Below, in pieces: positions 28,677 to 37,400 of a stretch of 64,000 bases of DNA. This DNA is from Chitinophaga sp. GbtcB8. GTDB lineage: Bacteria > Bacteroidota > Bacteroidia > Chitinophagales > Chitinophagaceae. Position numbers and translations under genes: made by a program. The notes under the pieces are model-generated. The model saw nothing but the letters and a program-made list of their open reading frames with translations, searched no databases and was not told the DNA's origin. The stretch is taken from contig NZ_JAGXJN010000033.1 in the NCBI RefSeq assembly GCF_019091455.1, positions 40,358 to 104,357 on the forward strand, read 5' to 3'. Numbering within the stretch: the first letter of the stretch is position 1; each line of letters begins with the position of its first letter.

Positions 28677-29000
28677 ATGTCTGAAACTAAGAAGGGACAA
28701 GCATCCAGTAAGGATACCCGTAAAACAATTGAACAGCAGTTTGAAACACTGCTTACCAATTGGAAGGAACAATTGGGAGAGAAGAAATTCAAGAACCGGG
28801 TGAAGAAAGCAGCTAAAGCCTTCAGCAAAGGATTACCGCTGGTTAAAAAAGAAGCACCTGTTAATAAGAAAACTGCAAAAAAGGCTGCTGCTGGCAAAAA
28901 ATCTATTGCAGGTAAAAAGGTAAAGAAAGCCATTGCAGGCAAAAAGGTAAAAGTGGTTGCTGATAAAAAAGAAGCACCTAAACCGGCTCCTGAAAAATAG
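28677..29000 (+). CDS. Lysine/alanine-rich basic protein, histone H1-like tail
   Basis: The 107-residue protein has a helical head (about 1-60: TRKTIEQQFETLLTNWKEQLGEKKFKNRVKKAAKAFSKGL) and a low-complexity tail of KK-A-AGKK repeats (about 65-107), similar in composition to histone H1 and AlgP-type tails. It is strongly basic, so DNA or RNA binding is plausible, but I recognise no defined family. It is monocistronic: a promoter-like site lies upstream and a long hairpin downstream. Confidence 0.78.
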   Translation: MSETKKGQASSKDTRKTIEQQFETLLTNWKEQLGEKKFKNRVKKAAKAFSKGLPLVKKEAPVNKKTAKKAAAGKKSIAGKKVKKAIAGKKVKVVADKKEAPKPAPEK

Positions 29001-29008
29001 CCGCGCAA

Positions 29009-29054
29009 CGCCTGTTATTACCGCTTACATTTGTCAGACAGGTAATAACAGGCG
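29009..29054. terminator. Long-stem hairpin between convergent genes
   Basis: A perfect 14-bp stem (CGCCTGTTATTACC at 29009-29022, complement at 29041-29054) encloses an 18-base loop. It starts 8 bp after the lysine-rich protein gene; AAACCTTTTAT follows. It probably ends that transcript and may also block reading from the ECF sigma gene on the other side. Confidence 0.8.
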
Positions 29055-29145
29055 AAACCTTTTATACAAAAGTTCTTCCGCAGCAAATAATGTATAATGT
29101 TTGTAAACCGTTAACCACCTCTTATTTTCACACGCGCAATTTATT

Positions 29146-29733
29146 TTATGCGATGGCATTCTCCCTGGCGTGTTCCATGATCTTACGCAGGTTCATAATG
29201 GCATAACGTACACGGCCCAACGCGGTGTTAATGCCTACATTCACCACCTCTGCTATTTCCTTATAACTCAGGTCGGCATAATAGCGCAGTATCAATGCTT
29301 CCCTTTGTGTAGCAGGCAGCATATCCAGCATGCCATGCAGCTCCTGCTGCCGCTCCCGGATAATAAGGCGCTGCTCTTCGCTGGGCTCTATGCCTGCAAA
29401 GTTTTCGGATAGCTCCTCCCTGTAGCCCAGCACTACCGGCAGCGACACGTGCACCTTACGGAAGTGGTTAATGCTGCAGTTATGCGCTATGCGCGCCGCC
29501 CAGGCTACAAAACGGTGGTTATCCGTATAATGCCCGGCCTTTAAAGCATTCACGATCTTTATAAAAGTCTCCTGGAAAATATCTTCTGCCAGGGTACGGT
29601 CTTTCACCAGCAATACAATGGTGGTAAAGATCCTGTCTTTATGCCGGTACACCAGGCGCGTAAAAGCGCTGTTGTCGCCGGATAAATAATGCTGTATTAA
29701 TTCTTCGTCGGTAAAGTCACAATATCTGTTCAT
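29146..29733 (-). CDS. ECF-type RNA polymerase sigma factor
   Basis: Starting at ATG 29733 (MNRYCDFTDEEL) the product is 195 residues; the frame extends 8 codons further upstream. Region 2 is clear (SAFTRLVYRHKDRIFTTIVLLVKDRTLAEDIFQETFIKIVNAL ... FVAWAARIAHNCSINHFRK), as is region 4 (LDMLPATQREALILRYYADLSYKEIAEVVNVGINTALGRVRYAIMNLRKIM). No anti-sigma or FecR gene sits beside it. It lies downstream of the T9SS-type PorP/OmpA/adhesin genes, separated by a terminator hairpin, so a role in their control is only an inference. Confidence 0.92.
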   Translation of the reverse strand: MNRYCDFTDEELIQHYLSGDNSAFTRLVYRHKDRIFTTIVLLVKDRTLAEDIFQETFIKIVNALKAGHYTDNHRFVAWAARIAHNCSINHFRKVHVSLPVVLGYREELSENFAGIEPSEEQRLIIRERQQELHGMLDMLPATQREALILRYYADLSYKEIAEVVNVGINTALGRVRYAIMNLRKIMEHARENAIA

Positions 29734-29778
29734 AAACACTGTAATAGAGGTTCCCAAAAAAGGTTAAGATTAATAACA

Positions 29779-29800
29779 GGCTGCCCTGAAAAGGGCAGCC
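29779..29800 (-). terminator. Hairpin between the collagen-like lipoprotein and the ECF sigma gene
   Basis: A perfect 9-bp stem (GGCTGCCCT at 29779-29787, AGGGCAGCC at 29792-29800) closes on a 4-base GAAA loop. On the plus strand it runs into CTTTTTCC; on the minus strand, which carries the genes here, TGTTATTAATC follows, which is less T-rich. It probably ends the long minus-strand run at 29849. Confidence 0.72.
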
Positions 29801-29848
29801 CTTTTTCCTATAATCTAATCTGTGATGGAGTTATTAGTAGATCAGTCT

Positions 29849-30421
29849 TTAGTCTTTTAAATGCAAATAGGCTTTTACCTGCTTGTAGTCATTCCAGTCA
29901 ATACCTGCTGCTGCCTTGCGGGCGCTGGTACCGCCGGGGATCACGATGTAACGCGCCTGCTGGTACTTAACGCCGTTATCATCTTCTACGGTTGACAGAT
30001 TGCCGTTAGCCAGCAGCCCTATGAGGCCTTCCACAAAACGTACATTAATAATGTAGTCGCCGTCAAAATAAGGCAGCGGCGCTACCAGCGGATCAGCAGC
30101 AGAGTTCAGGTTCATGTATACTTTTATTTCACCTCCTGCTAATACTTCGGGTGTGATCTGCGGTGCATCCAGGCTGGCTATCCAGGTGCCGGATGAGGTA
30201 TCCTGCTCAAAAGCTATATCCAGCCAGCCTGAATAAATTACGTTGGCGGTACCGGTATCCCCTTTAGGGCCGGCAGGACCTGCGGGACCAGCAGGGCCAT
30301 TTGGACCGGCCGGGCCGGCGGGTCCGGGATCACCATCTTTAGAGCAGGATATTGCTGTAAACATTACAGACATTACAAGTACACAGGGAATAAACCATGA
30401 TGCTTGGAAAAAACGTTTCAT
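29849..30421 (-). CDS. Lipoprotein with short collagen-like stretch
   Basis: The ATG at 30421 gives a lipoprotein signal with Cys26 (VMFTAISC). A collagen-like Gly-x-y stretch follows (about ten triplets, DGDPGPAGPAGPNGPAGPAG onwards), then a beta-rich globular domain of about 130 residues (VIYSGWLDIAFEQD ... YQQARYIVIPGG). The total is about 190 aa. Such lipoproteins are frequent in Bacteroidota and their partners are unknown; the collagen-like part could trimerise. It is last in the PorP/OmpA/PorP run, 50 bp after the previous stop. Confidence 0.85.
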   Translation of the reverse strand: MKRFFQASWFIPCVLVMSVMFTAISCSKDGDPGPAGPAGPNGPAGPAGPAGPKGDTGTANVIYSGWLDIAFEQDTSSGTWIASLDAPQITPEVLAGGEIKVYMNLNSAADPLVAPLPYFDGDYIINVRFVEGLIGLLANGNLSTVEDDNGVKYQQARYIVIPGGTSARKAAAGIDWNDYKQVKAYLHLKD

Positions 30422-30471
30422 AAAAACTCTTGTTTGTATTGGTTGAAAAATGAATAAACTGTTTATTGTTG

Positions 30472-31515
30472 TTACCATACGTTGCGCGGACACAGATCGC
30501 CATAGCGGTTACCGATCAGGATCCCGACCAGGATCTCATGTGAGCCACGGCTTACGGTGTTTAAGGAAGATCCTGTGTAATCATAAGAGTACCCAATGTT
30601 GAACGTGGAGCTGATGTTCACGCCCAGCATAGCTGCTACGCCATCCTTATAGCGGTAAGATGCGCCGGCCCATATGCGGTCGCGGTACTGCACCTTGGCA
30701 TTTACATCAAAGCTTACCGGCGCTGCTGTTATGTATTTCAGCATTACAGAGGGCATCAGCGTAACATCTTCCGATAGCCACAAACGGTAACCGGTGGTGA
30801 GGAACAGGTGCGGGATCAGCTTACCACGGTATACAGAATCCCCTACTACCTTGCCTTCATCAAAACCCAGGTTCATGGGAATAATATTCTGGGCCGATAA
30901 ACCAATGAAGTAATCTGCGGAGTAAAGCCACAAACCGGCGGCTACTTCCGGCTTCCAGGTATTCAGCAGCGTGCTGCCGGCTATCACAGGATCATTGGGA
31001 TTCTGCAGCTCCAGCTTAGAAGCATCCAGCGTAATGGACTGCATGCCTAGTGAGATACCGGCGCTTAAGCTGGTGCGGGGCGCCAGGCCTATATGATGTG
31101 CATAGGTGCCGCTAAAAGAAACGCGGTTTAAGGGGCCGGTCCTGTCATTCAGCAAGGTGAAACCTACACCGGGGTGTGAAGGCGGCGCTTCATAGTCGGC
31201 CCAATAGGCCCTGCCGCGCGGGTTGGTACCTTCTATTTCAAAACCCGTTGGCGATGCCTGCGGATAATCACTTTTGCGCAGCGGGCCATGCACGGTTAAA
31301 TACGTGGTTACCGGCGAACCGTTGAGCCCTGCCCACTGGTGGCGGTGGCTGGCCTTTACATCCCAGTAGTTCTCTATACCTGCCACGGCCGGATTAATAA
31401 TAAACGGGTTCATGATGTACTGCGTGTAATGCGGTTGTTGTTGCGCACTCACGGAATGCACCCCCATACAGATCATTAAAGCAACCGCCATGCATCTTTT
31501 AATAGATATCTGCAT
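30472..31515 (-). CDS. PorP/SprF-family type IX secretion membrane protein (second copy)
   Basis: A signal peptide (cleavage near VSAQQQ, residue 25) precedes the family start PHYTQYIMNPFIINPAVAGIENYWDVKASHRHQWAGLNGSP and an outer-membrane beta-barrel (about 347 aa), with GASYRYKDGVAAMLGVNISSTFNIGYSYDYTGS near the end. PorP/SprF-like proteins work with specific type B cargo adhesins and hold them at the surface. It overlaps no gene and lies 10 bp after the OmpA/PD40 gene. Confidence 0.92.
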   Translation of the reverse strand: MQISIKRCMAVALMICMGVHSVSAQQQPHYTQYIMNPFIINPAVAGIENYWDVKASHRHQWAGLNGSPVTTYLTVHGPLRKSDYPQASPTGFEIEGTNPRGRAYWADYEAPPSHPGVGFTLLNDRTGPLNRVSFSGTYAHHIGLAPRTSLSAGISLGMQSITLDASKLELQNPNDPVIAGSTLLNTWKPEVAAGLWLYSADYFIGLSAQNIIPMNLGFDEGKVVGDSVYRGKLIPHLFLTTGYRLWLSEDVTLMPSVMLKYITAAPVSFDVNAKVQYRDRIWAGASYRYKDGVAAMLGVNISSTFNIGYSYDYTGSSLNTVSRGSHEILVGILIGNRYGDLCPRNVW

Positions 31516-31525
31516 AACATTTGTT

Positions 31526-33304
31526 TTAAGGTTTCAGCACTTTAAACTCTGTTCTTCTGTTCTTCTGCCTTCCTTCGGGATTATCTTTTCCATCCGGCGT
31601 AGTATTGGGTGCAATGGGCTGTGCAGCGCCATAACCCCTGTACTGCAGCCTTTCCTTATCAACTCCTTTGCTGATCAGGTATTCCACTACGTTCCTGGCC
31701 CTTGCTTCAGAAAGGCGGGCGTTCAGCGCGTCGGAACCCTTACTGTCTGTATGCGCGCTGATCTCAATGCGTAGATCCGGGTGCTGCAGCAGCATATCCA
31801 CCAGCACATCCAGCGCAGGGTATGATTCTGTTTTCAGCGTGGCTACGTTGAAATCATAGTACACGTTCTGCAGGATGGTGGGTGTTTCAACTGCGGGTGG
31901 CGGTACTTCTTTTACTACCGGCGGCAGCGCCTTGATAGTATCCGGCGGTACAGGAATATTTTTGTTGAGGGCAAATAATTCCAGGCAGCATTCTGCTGCG
32001 CGGTCAGAGCCTATCCACACATTTTCCAGGATATTTTTTTCTGTGCCTTTGCTGGCAAAGTAGATATCGTCTTTTACGGAGTTCACCGGGTAGCCGAAGT
32101 TCACAGGCGTCTCCCAGTTATCCAGGCTGCCTTTGCTGTAAAAGAAATCGTAACCGCCCATGCCTACGCCACCATCAGTAGAAAATACCAGCATGCCGCT
32201 GGCTGCGTGATAGTAAGGCGCCTGCTCATTATCAGCGCTGTTGATGGTGCTGCCCAGGTTGCGGCTGTTCAGAGGTTTGCCATCTACATCCAGGTCAGCA
32301 TACCAGAGATCATAACCGCCATAACCGCCTTTGCGGTCGCTGGCATATAACAGGTGCTTACCGTCGGGCATTACAAAAGGCTGCTGTGCATTGTAACCGG
32401 CAGCATTCACCTGCTCATCCAGGATCAGCGGCTCACTCCAGGCATTGCCGTATTTTTTGCTGCGGTATATGTTGGCGATCTTTTTACCATCTTCTATTTT
32501 CCAACGGGTCAGGAATAAGGTGTTGCCATCCGGTGCAATGCTGATCACACCCTGGTGTATATCCCGCGGCTGCGGCAGCTCCAAACGGGTAATGTTAGAT
32601 GCGCTGCCAGCTGTTACAGCGGCCTGGTATACCCGGTTCAGGTGCACATGGTTCTTATCTGTAGCGCTGTCCGGACGGGTGGAGGTGAATATTAAAGTAC
32701 CGTCGTTCAGCCATACGGGTGCATAGCTGGCGCCGGTGGTATTAAGGCCGGTGGCGCCCTTGTGCACGGAGTACTGTGAAAGATCGCTGCGGTGCAGCTG
32801 CTCCTGTATAAACTGCAGGTTCTTTACTTCCCGCTCTGCGGCTGCAGTGTATTCATCTTTTGTTTCGTGGATGCTCAGAAAATAGGTGAAGGCTTTTTGT
32901 GCGGCTTCATATTTTTCCAGTGCACGTAATGCTGTGGCGTAATGATAGGCTGCCAGGGGAAACTGCGTTTTATCAAACTCCAATACTTCTTCATAATAAG
33001 GCGCTGCCTTTACATAGTAATGCAGCTGGCGGTAACTTTCTGCCAGGTAATAGATGGCTTGCTGCTCGCTGCTTACAGGGGTTACCTGTTTTTTGCTGAG
33101 CGTACCGGTTGTATAAGGATTATATGATGCAGAACGGATAATGCTTTTGCGGGAGGCCAGGTATTTTTCATAATACTGTGCGGCAGAATTGTAGTCGGCC
33201 TTTTTATAGTAAAAATCACCGGCCTTCAGGTAGTCGTAGGTGAACTGTGCCTGTGCTGCCATGCCCATTAACACTACCGCTGCAACTAAGAATATTCTTT
33301 TCAT
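31526..33304 (-). CDS. OmpA-family protein with TPR and PD40 beta-propeller repeats (PorE-like)
   Basis: Starting at ATG 33304 (MKRIFLVAAVVLMGMAAQAQ) the protein is 592 aa. TPR helices (about 20-150) are followed by a PD40/WD40-like propeller (about 175-440: GTLIFTSTRPDSATDKNHVHLNRVY, MPDGKHLLYASDRKGGYGGYDLWY). The OmpA peptidoglycan-binding domain (about 475-585) contains EISAHTDSKGSDALNARLSEARARNVVEYL. This is the PorE/T9SS-associated layout that tethers outer-membrane parts to the cell wall. It sits between two PorP-type genes with gaps of 22 and 10 bp. Confidence 0.93.
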   Translation of the reverse strand: MKRIFLVAAVVLMGMAAQAQFTYDYLKAGDFYYKKADYNSAAQYYEKYLASRKSIIRSASYNPYTTGTLSKKQVTPVSSEQQAIYYLAESYRQLHYYVKAAPYYEEVLEFDKTQFPLAAYHYATALRALEKYEAAQKAFTYFLSIHETKDEYTAAAEREVKNLQFIQEQLHRSDLSQYSVHKGATGLNTTGASYAPVWLNDGTLIFTSTRPDSATDKNHVHLNRVYQAAVTAGSASNITRLELPQPRDIHQGVISIAPDGNTLFLTRWKIEDGKKIANIYRSKKYGNAWSEPLILDEQVNAAGYNAQQPFVMPDGKHLLYASDRKGGYGGYDLWYADLDVDGKPLNSRNLGSTINSADNEQAPYYHAASGMLVFSTDGGVGMGGYDFFYSKGSLDNWETPVNFGYPVNSVKDDIYFASKGTEKNILENVWIGSDRAAECCLELFALNKNIPVPPDTIKALPPVVKEVPPPAVETPTILQNVYYDFNVATLKTESYPALDVLVDMLLQHPDLRIEISAHTDSKGSDALNARLSEARARNVVEYLISKGVDKERLQYRGYGAAQPIAPNTTPDGKDNPEGRQKNRRTEFKVLKP

Positions 33305-33326
33305 GAGTTTTCTTTGAATCGTGTTA

Positions 33327-34334
33327 TTATAATCTTGGACAAACAAATTCTACTTCCTGCGCCTTGTATTTCTTACGGCCAATGAAGGTTAAGGATACTT
33401 CAAAGCTGTTGGCGCCTTTCACCATTTTGCCCAGGTCGGAATTATTGATGTCGTAGCTGGCGCCCAGTGTCATGGTCTTATAAATGAAACCAGCGTATAC
33501 GGAGATGGCATCTTTAACACGGTAGTTAGCGCCCAGCAGGAAATCAGTGTTCATGGCAGCATTCATTTGCCCGTAAGCGCCAAACATTTTTTCAGAAGCA
33601 GTGCCCTGGCGCATGTACATGGCGTTAGGGGTTAAGGTAAAACCCTGGCCCAGCTGCAGCCTTACGCCGGCATGTCCAATGTAGCGCATGGGTATGCGGG
33701 CATCGCCCTTATCGCTGAACTGGTCTTTGGGGCGGGTAAGGTGTGATACGGAGAAGCCACCGAAAATGTTATAGTTCTTTCCCGGTTCTGCATCATAGTA
33801 CAATACGCCTGCACCGGCATCAAAGGACATTGCAGAAGTTTTGTTAAACACATCTGCAGAGCTGGTGCCGGGGTTGTAACCGGTGATGGGATTCCACTGG
33901 TCACCGAAGGTGAGCTTGGAGGGATCGAACTTGCGCTGTATAAAACCCAGCTGCATACCAAAAGCCAGCTGGTGCGTTTGCATAGCGCCAAACTTTACAC
34001 CGGTGTAGGCTACGTTAGCATACCCGGTGGTGTAGTTGTAACCGCCATCGCCGGCTGACTGGTTCAGCACACTGGCGCCAAAGTTGAAATTCTTGTCGGT
34101 GGTAATGTCCGCTGCTGCACCAAAGGTGGAGAAGGGACTGCTGATATTACCCCACTGCGTACGGTAAATAGCCGACAGACGGTAGTCACCGTCAAACGCA
34201 CCGGTTAAGGCGGGGTTTAACCAGGAGGGGTACACGTAGTATTGGGAAAAGTGCGGATCTATCTGCGCCCGTGTGCTTAAGGCGGAGAGTGTTGCTACGA
34301 TCAGCAAACCCAGGGTTCTGGTAAAACGTTTCAT
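33327..34334 (-). CDS. PorP/SprF-family type IX secretion membrane protein (first copy)
   Basis: The ATG at 34334 (MKRFTRTLGLLIVATLSALSTRAQ) is chosen because it begins a proper signal peptide. The body starts IDPHFSQYYVYPSWLNPALTGAFDGDYRLSAIYRTQWGNISSPFSTFGAAAD, the PorP/SprF signature, and continues as a barrel with GANYRVKDAISVYAGFIYKTMTLGASYDINNSDL. The total is about 335 aa. It differs in sequence from the second PorP copy, so each may serve another cargo. It is preceded, 105 bp away, by the 1,368-aa type B protein. Confidence 0.93.
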   Translation of the reverse strand: MKRFTRTLGLLIVATLSALSTRAQIDPHFSQYYVYPSWLNPALTGAFDGDYRLSAIYRTQWGNISSPFSTFGAAADITTDKNFNFGASVLNQSAGDGGYNYTTGYANVAYTGVKFGAMQTHQLAFGMQLGFIQRKFDPSKLTFGDQWNPITGYNPGTSSADVFNKTSAMSFDAGAGVLYYDAEPGKNYNIFGGFSVSHLTRPKDQFSDKGDARIPMRYIGHAGVRLQLGQGFTLTPNAMYMRQGTASEKMFGAYGQMNAAMNTDFLLGANYRVKDAISVYAGFIYKTMTLGASYDINNSDLGKMVKGANSFEVSLTFIGRKKYKAQEVEFVCPRL

Positions 34335-34361
34335 ACGTACAATTTTTATTTTTTGGTTGAC

Positions 34362-34388
34362 CACATGGCACCTCACTGTGTCCATGTG
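34362..34388 (-). other. Inverted repeat in the adhesin-porP gap
   Basis: CACATGG (34362-34368) and CCATGTG (34382-34388) form a 7-bp stem with a 13-base loop in the only gap over 50 bp between the adhesin and PorP genes. There is no T-run after it on the minus strand, so it is more likely a processing or partial-attenuation site than a full terminator. Confidence 0.4.
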
Positions 34389-34439
34389 CGCGTTGGTTAA
34401 TGTCCTCAGATACGGTTGCATGTGAATTGTTTTTTATTG

Positions 34440-37400
34440 TTATCTCAAAATGGTTACGTTGCCGGTGAGCGGCGGGAAACCGCTTTGCAGCTTAATTACA
34501 TAGTAATAAGTGGCCAGCGGTAATGCCTTACCATTCCAGGTGCCATCCCATGCTACGTTGTAGCCGTTGGAGGTGTACACGCGCTGTCCGTAACGGTTAT
34601 ACACATCTACTGTGGCGCCGGGATAATCGGCCAGGTTGGTAATGACCCATTGATCGTTAATACCATCGCCATTGGGGGAAAATGCGTTGGGCACTTTTAC
34701 GGGTTTCAACACTTTTACAGTTAAGGCATCCACAGCGGAGCAGTTGCCCTGCCCTACTGCGGTGAGGGTATATGTTTCATCGCGCATGGCCTGCAGGTAA
34801 GGGCGCAGGATGGATGGATCCGGGAAATCTCCGGAGGGTGTCCAGCGGAAGGTAAGCACGGAGGAATCATTGGCTGTTGCATTGAATTGCAGCATAGTGC
34901 CTTCCGGTACTACGAAGGAAGGGCCTGCATCTATTACCGGCTGCAGGTACACCAGCACTTTGTTGGTGAAAGCATTGCTTACACAACCAATGGCGTTGGT
35001 AACGGTGAGTCTTACATCGTAGTTGCCCGGTGCATCATAACGTTTTACCGGGTTACGGGAGGTAGCGCCGCTGCCGTCTCCAAATGTCCAATCCCATTTT
35101 GTAATGCTGCTGTTAGGGGCGGTACTTTTATCGGTGAACACATTGTCCGTACCCTGGCACAAAGTATCCGGCTCTACCAGGAAGCTGGCAATAGGTTTGT
35201 TATAGAAAGCGCTCAGCACTTTAGCCGTATCACTGGTACAACCGTACACTGATTTAGCGATCAGCTGCACGGTGTAGGAGCCTGCGCTGGCATATACATG
35301 TTTAGGGTCTTTTACCGTAGAATTAGTAGCATCGCCAAACGCCCACTGGTAGGTTAATGCAGAATTATCTGACACCGTAGTAAGGTTAGTAAATGCTGCT
35401 TCACCTTCCGGCATACAGATAGCGGTTGGCAATGTAAAGTCAGCTACCGGTAACGGATGCACGGCAATAGCGTGCGTAACGGTATCACTTACACAGCTGT
35501 TATCGCTCACAGCTACCAGCTTCACGTTATAGGTGTTACTGCCGGTGTAGGTGCGGGTGAATGCATTGCCATTAGTATAAGTGGCGCTGCTGCCATCTCC
35601 AAAGCTCCATTTCCAGCTGGTGATGTTACCGGACGGAATGGTAGAATTATCTGTAATGGTAGCTACCTGGCCCTGGCAAAGGCTGGCCGTGGCGGCAAAT
35701 GCGGCCACTGGTTTGGGATATACTGTAATGGTCTTTGAAACAGAATCCATACAGCCGCCATTGGTGGTGAACACATACCAGATGGTGTGTGTGCCGGGGC
35801 CCGCTGCAGCGGGATTAAAGTTGCCCACGGCATTGGTGCCCGGCCCGCGGTAAGTACCGGTACCGGTTACACCGTTGGTTACGCTGCCTTTTGCTACTGA
35901 TACCGGCGTTTTCACATTCTCGCACACTGCGGTGAGCGCAGAGAAGGCCAGGGCTGGTTTCAGGTTAAAGGTGGCGGAGACAGTAGTATCCTTCGTACAA
36001 CCATTGGCAGTAGTAGCGCTGTATTTGATTTTATACGTGCCGTAGCGGGTATAAGTATGTGTTGGGTTGGCTACATCGGAAGTATTGGGATTAGCCGGTG
36101 TGGCGGTGCTGTCCCCAAAGTTCCAGGCGTGGGCGCTGATGGCTTGCCCGTCCGGTGTGGTGGTAGTGCTGTTAAACTGTACAATACCATCTACCGGTAA
36201 ACAGTTCAGCGGGTAAGTAAAACCCAGCTGCGGTTTGGCATATACCGTCACGGTTTTAGTAGCCGTGTCGCTGATACAACGGTCGCTTACTTTTACCACG
36301 TGTTTAATAGTATAGGTATTATACCCTTTGTAAATAGCTGTTTGCGCAGCATTGGTGGTAACGGAGCGCGTGGTATCGTTCCCAAAATCCCAGTACCAGG
36401 TTTTAATGGGGGCCGGGCCGCCAAAGGTGGAGGCATCTGTAACCTGTATGCTGCCGCCTTCGCACACGGCATTGGTAGCAGTGTTGAAGCTGGCTACGGG
36501 TTTAGGACGGATCACAATGGCAATGGTAGTATCGCCTACGCAACCTTCTTTTGAAATGGCGGTCAGCTTTACGTTTTGCGTGCCGGGTGCAAATACCCGT
36601 TGCACCATTTGCCCGCTATCCAGCACTGGGCCGGGGTACTGCCATTTCCAGCGGTCTATTTTATATGCATTGAGGCTGCTGGTATCGCCTTTAAAATATA
36701 CCGTATCCAGTGTACAACCGGTATGGGCATACGTAAAATTAGGTCGTGGCTTTCCTTTCACAATCACTGTAAATTTCACTTCTTCCGTATTGTTACAATT
36801 CTCTATGCTGGGATGCGTGGAAAGAATGGGTATTTCAAAAGTATCTATGGTATTAAAGGTGTATTGCTGCGGCAGCGTATACTTATAATAGGGCACCCCA
36901 TCTACCAGTACTGTGCCTTTGCTTACCGGCGCATTGTCCGTTACATCTGCATTAGGCGTTACTACCCCGCCCAGCTGGCTTAGCTTCCACACCATTTTGG
37001 TGGGCTGATAAGCTATGAGCACGGAAAGCTCTACCGGTGTATTGTTACAGGTAAAGTCATTGGTGGTGGAAGATGAGTCCAGCGAATTATGGATAGCGCC
37101 TACTACGTTCAGGTTGTTGATGAGCGTACCGGCATTGTAACCATAACTTTCCACGCTGCCCAAACCATAGGTAACGGCCGTAAAGGCGGAATCACTTTTC
37201 ACAATACACTGTGCCTGTGCGGCGGTCCAGCGTTTTACCACTACCGTATACCCGGGACGGTTAGGGTGCGGGTAGGTGAAGGAAGCGGCATTGAGCGCCC
37301 CGTCTATACTAAGGGAAGACACACCGTTGGTAGGAATAATGAGGGTGAGATAATTCACATCAATATTCTCCTCCGTGTTACGGTAAAAGCCTATCTGGTT

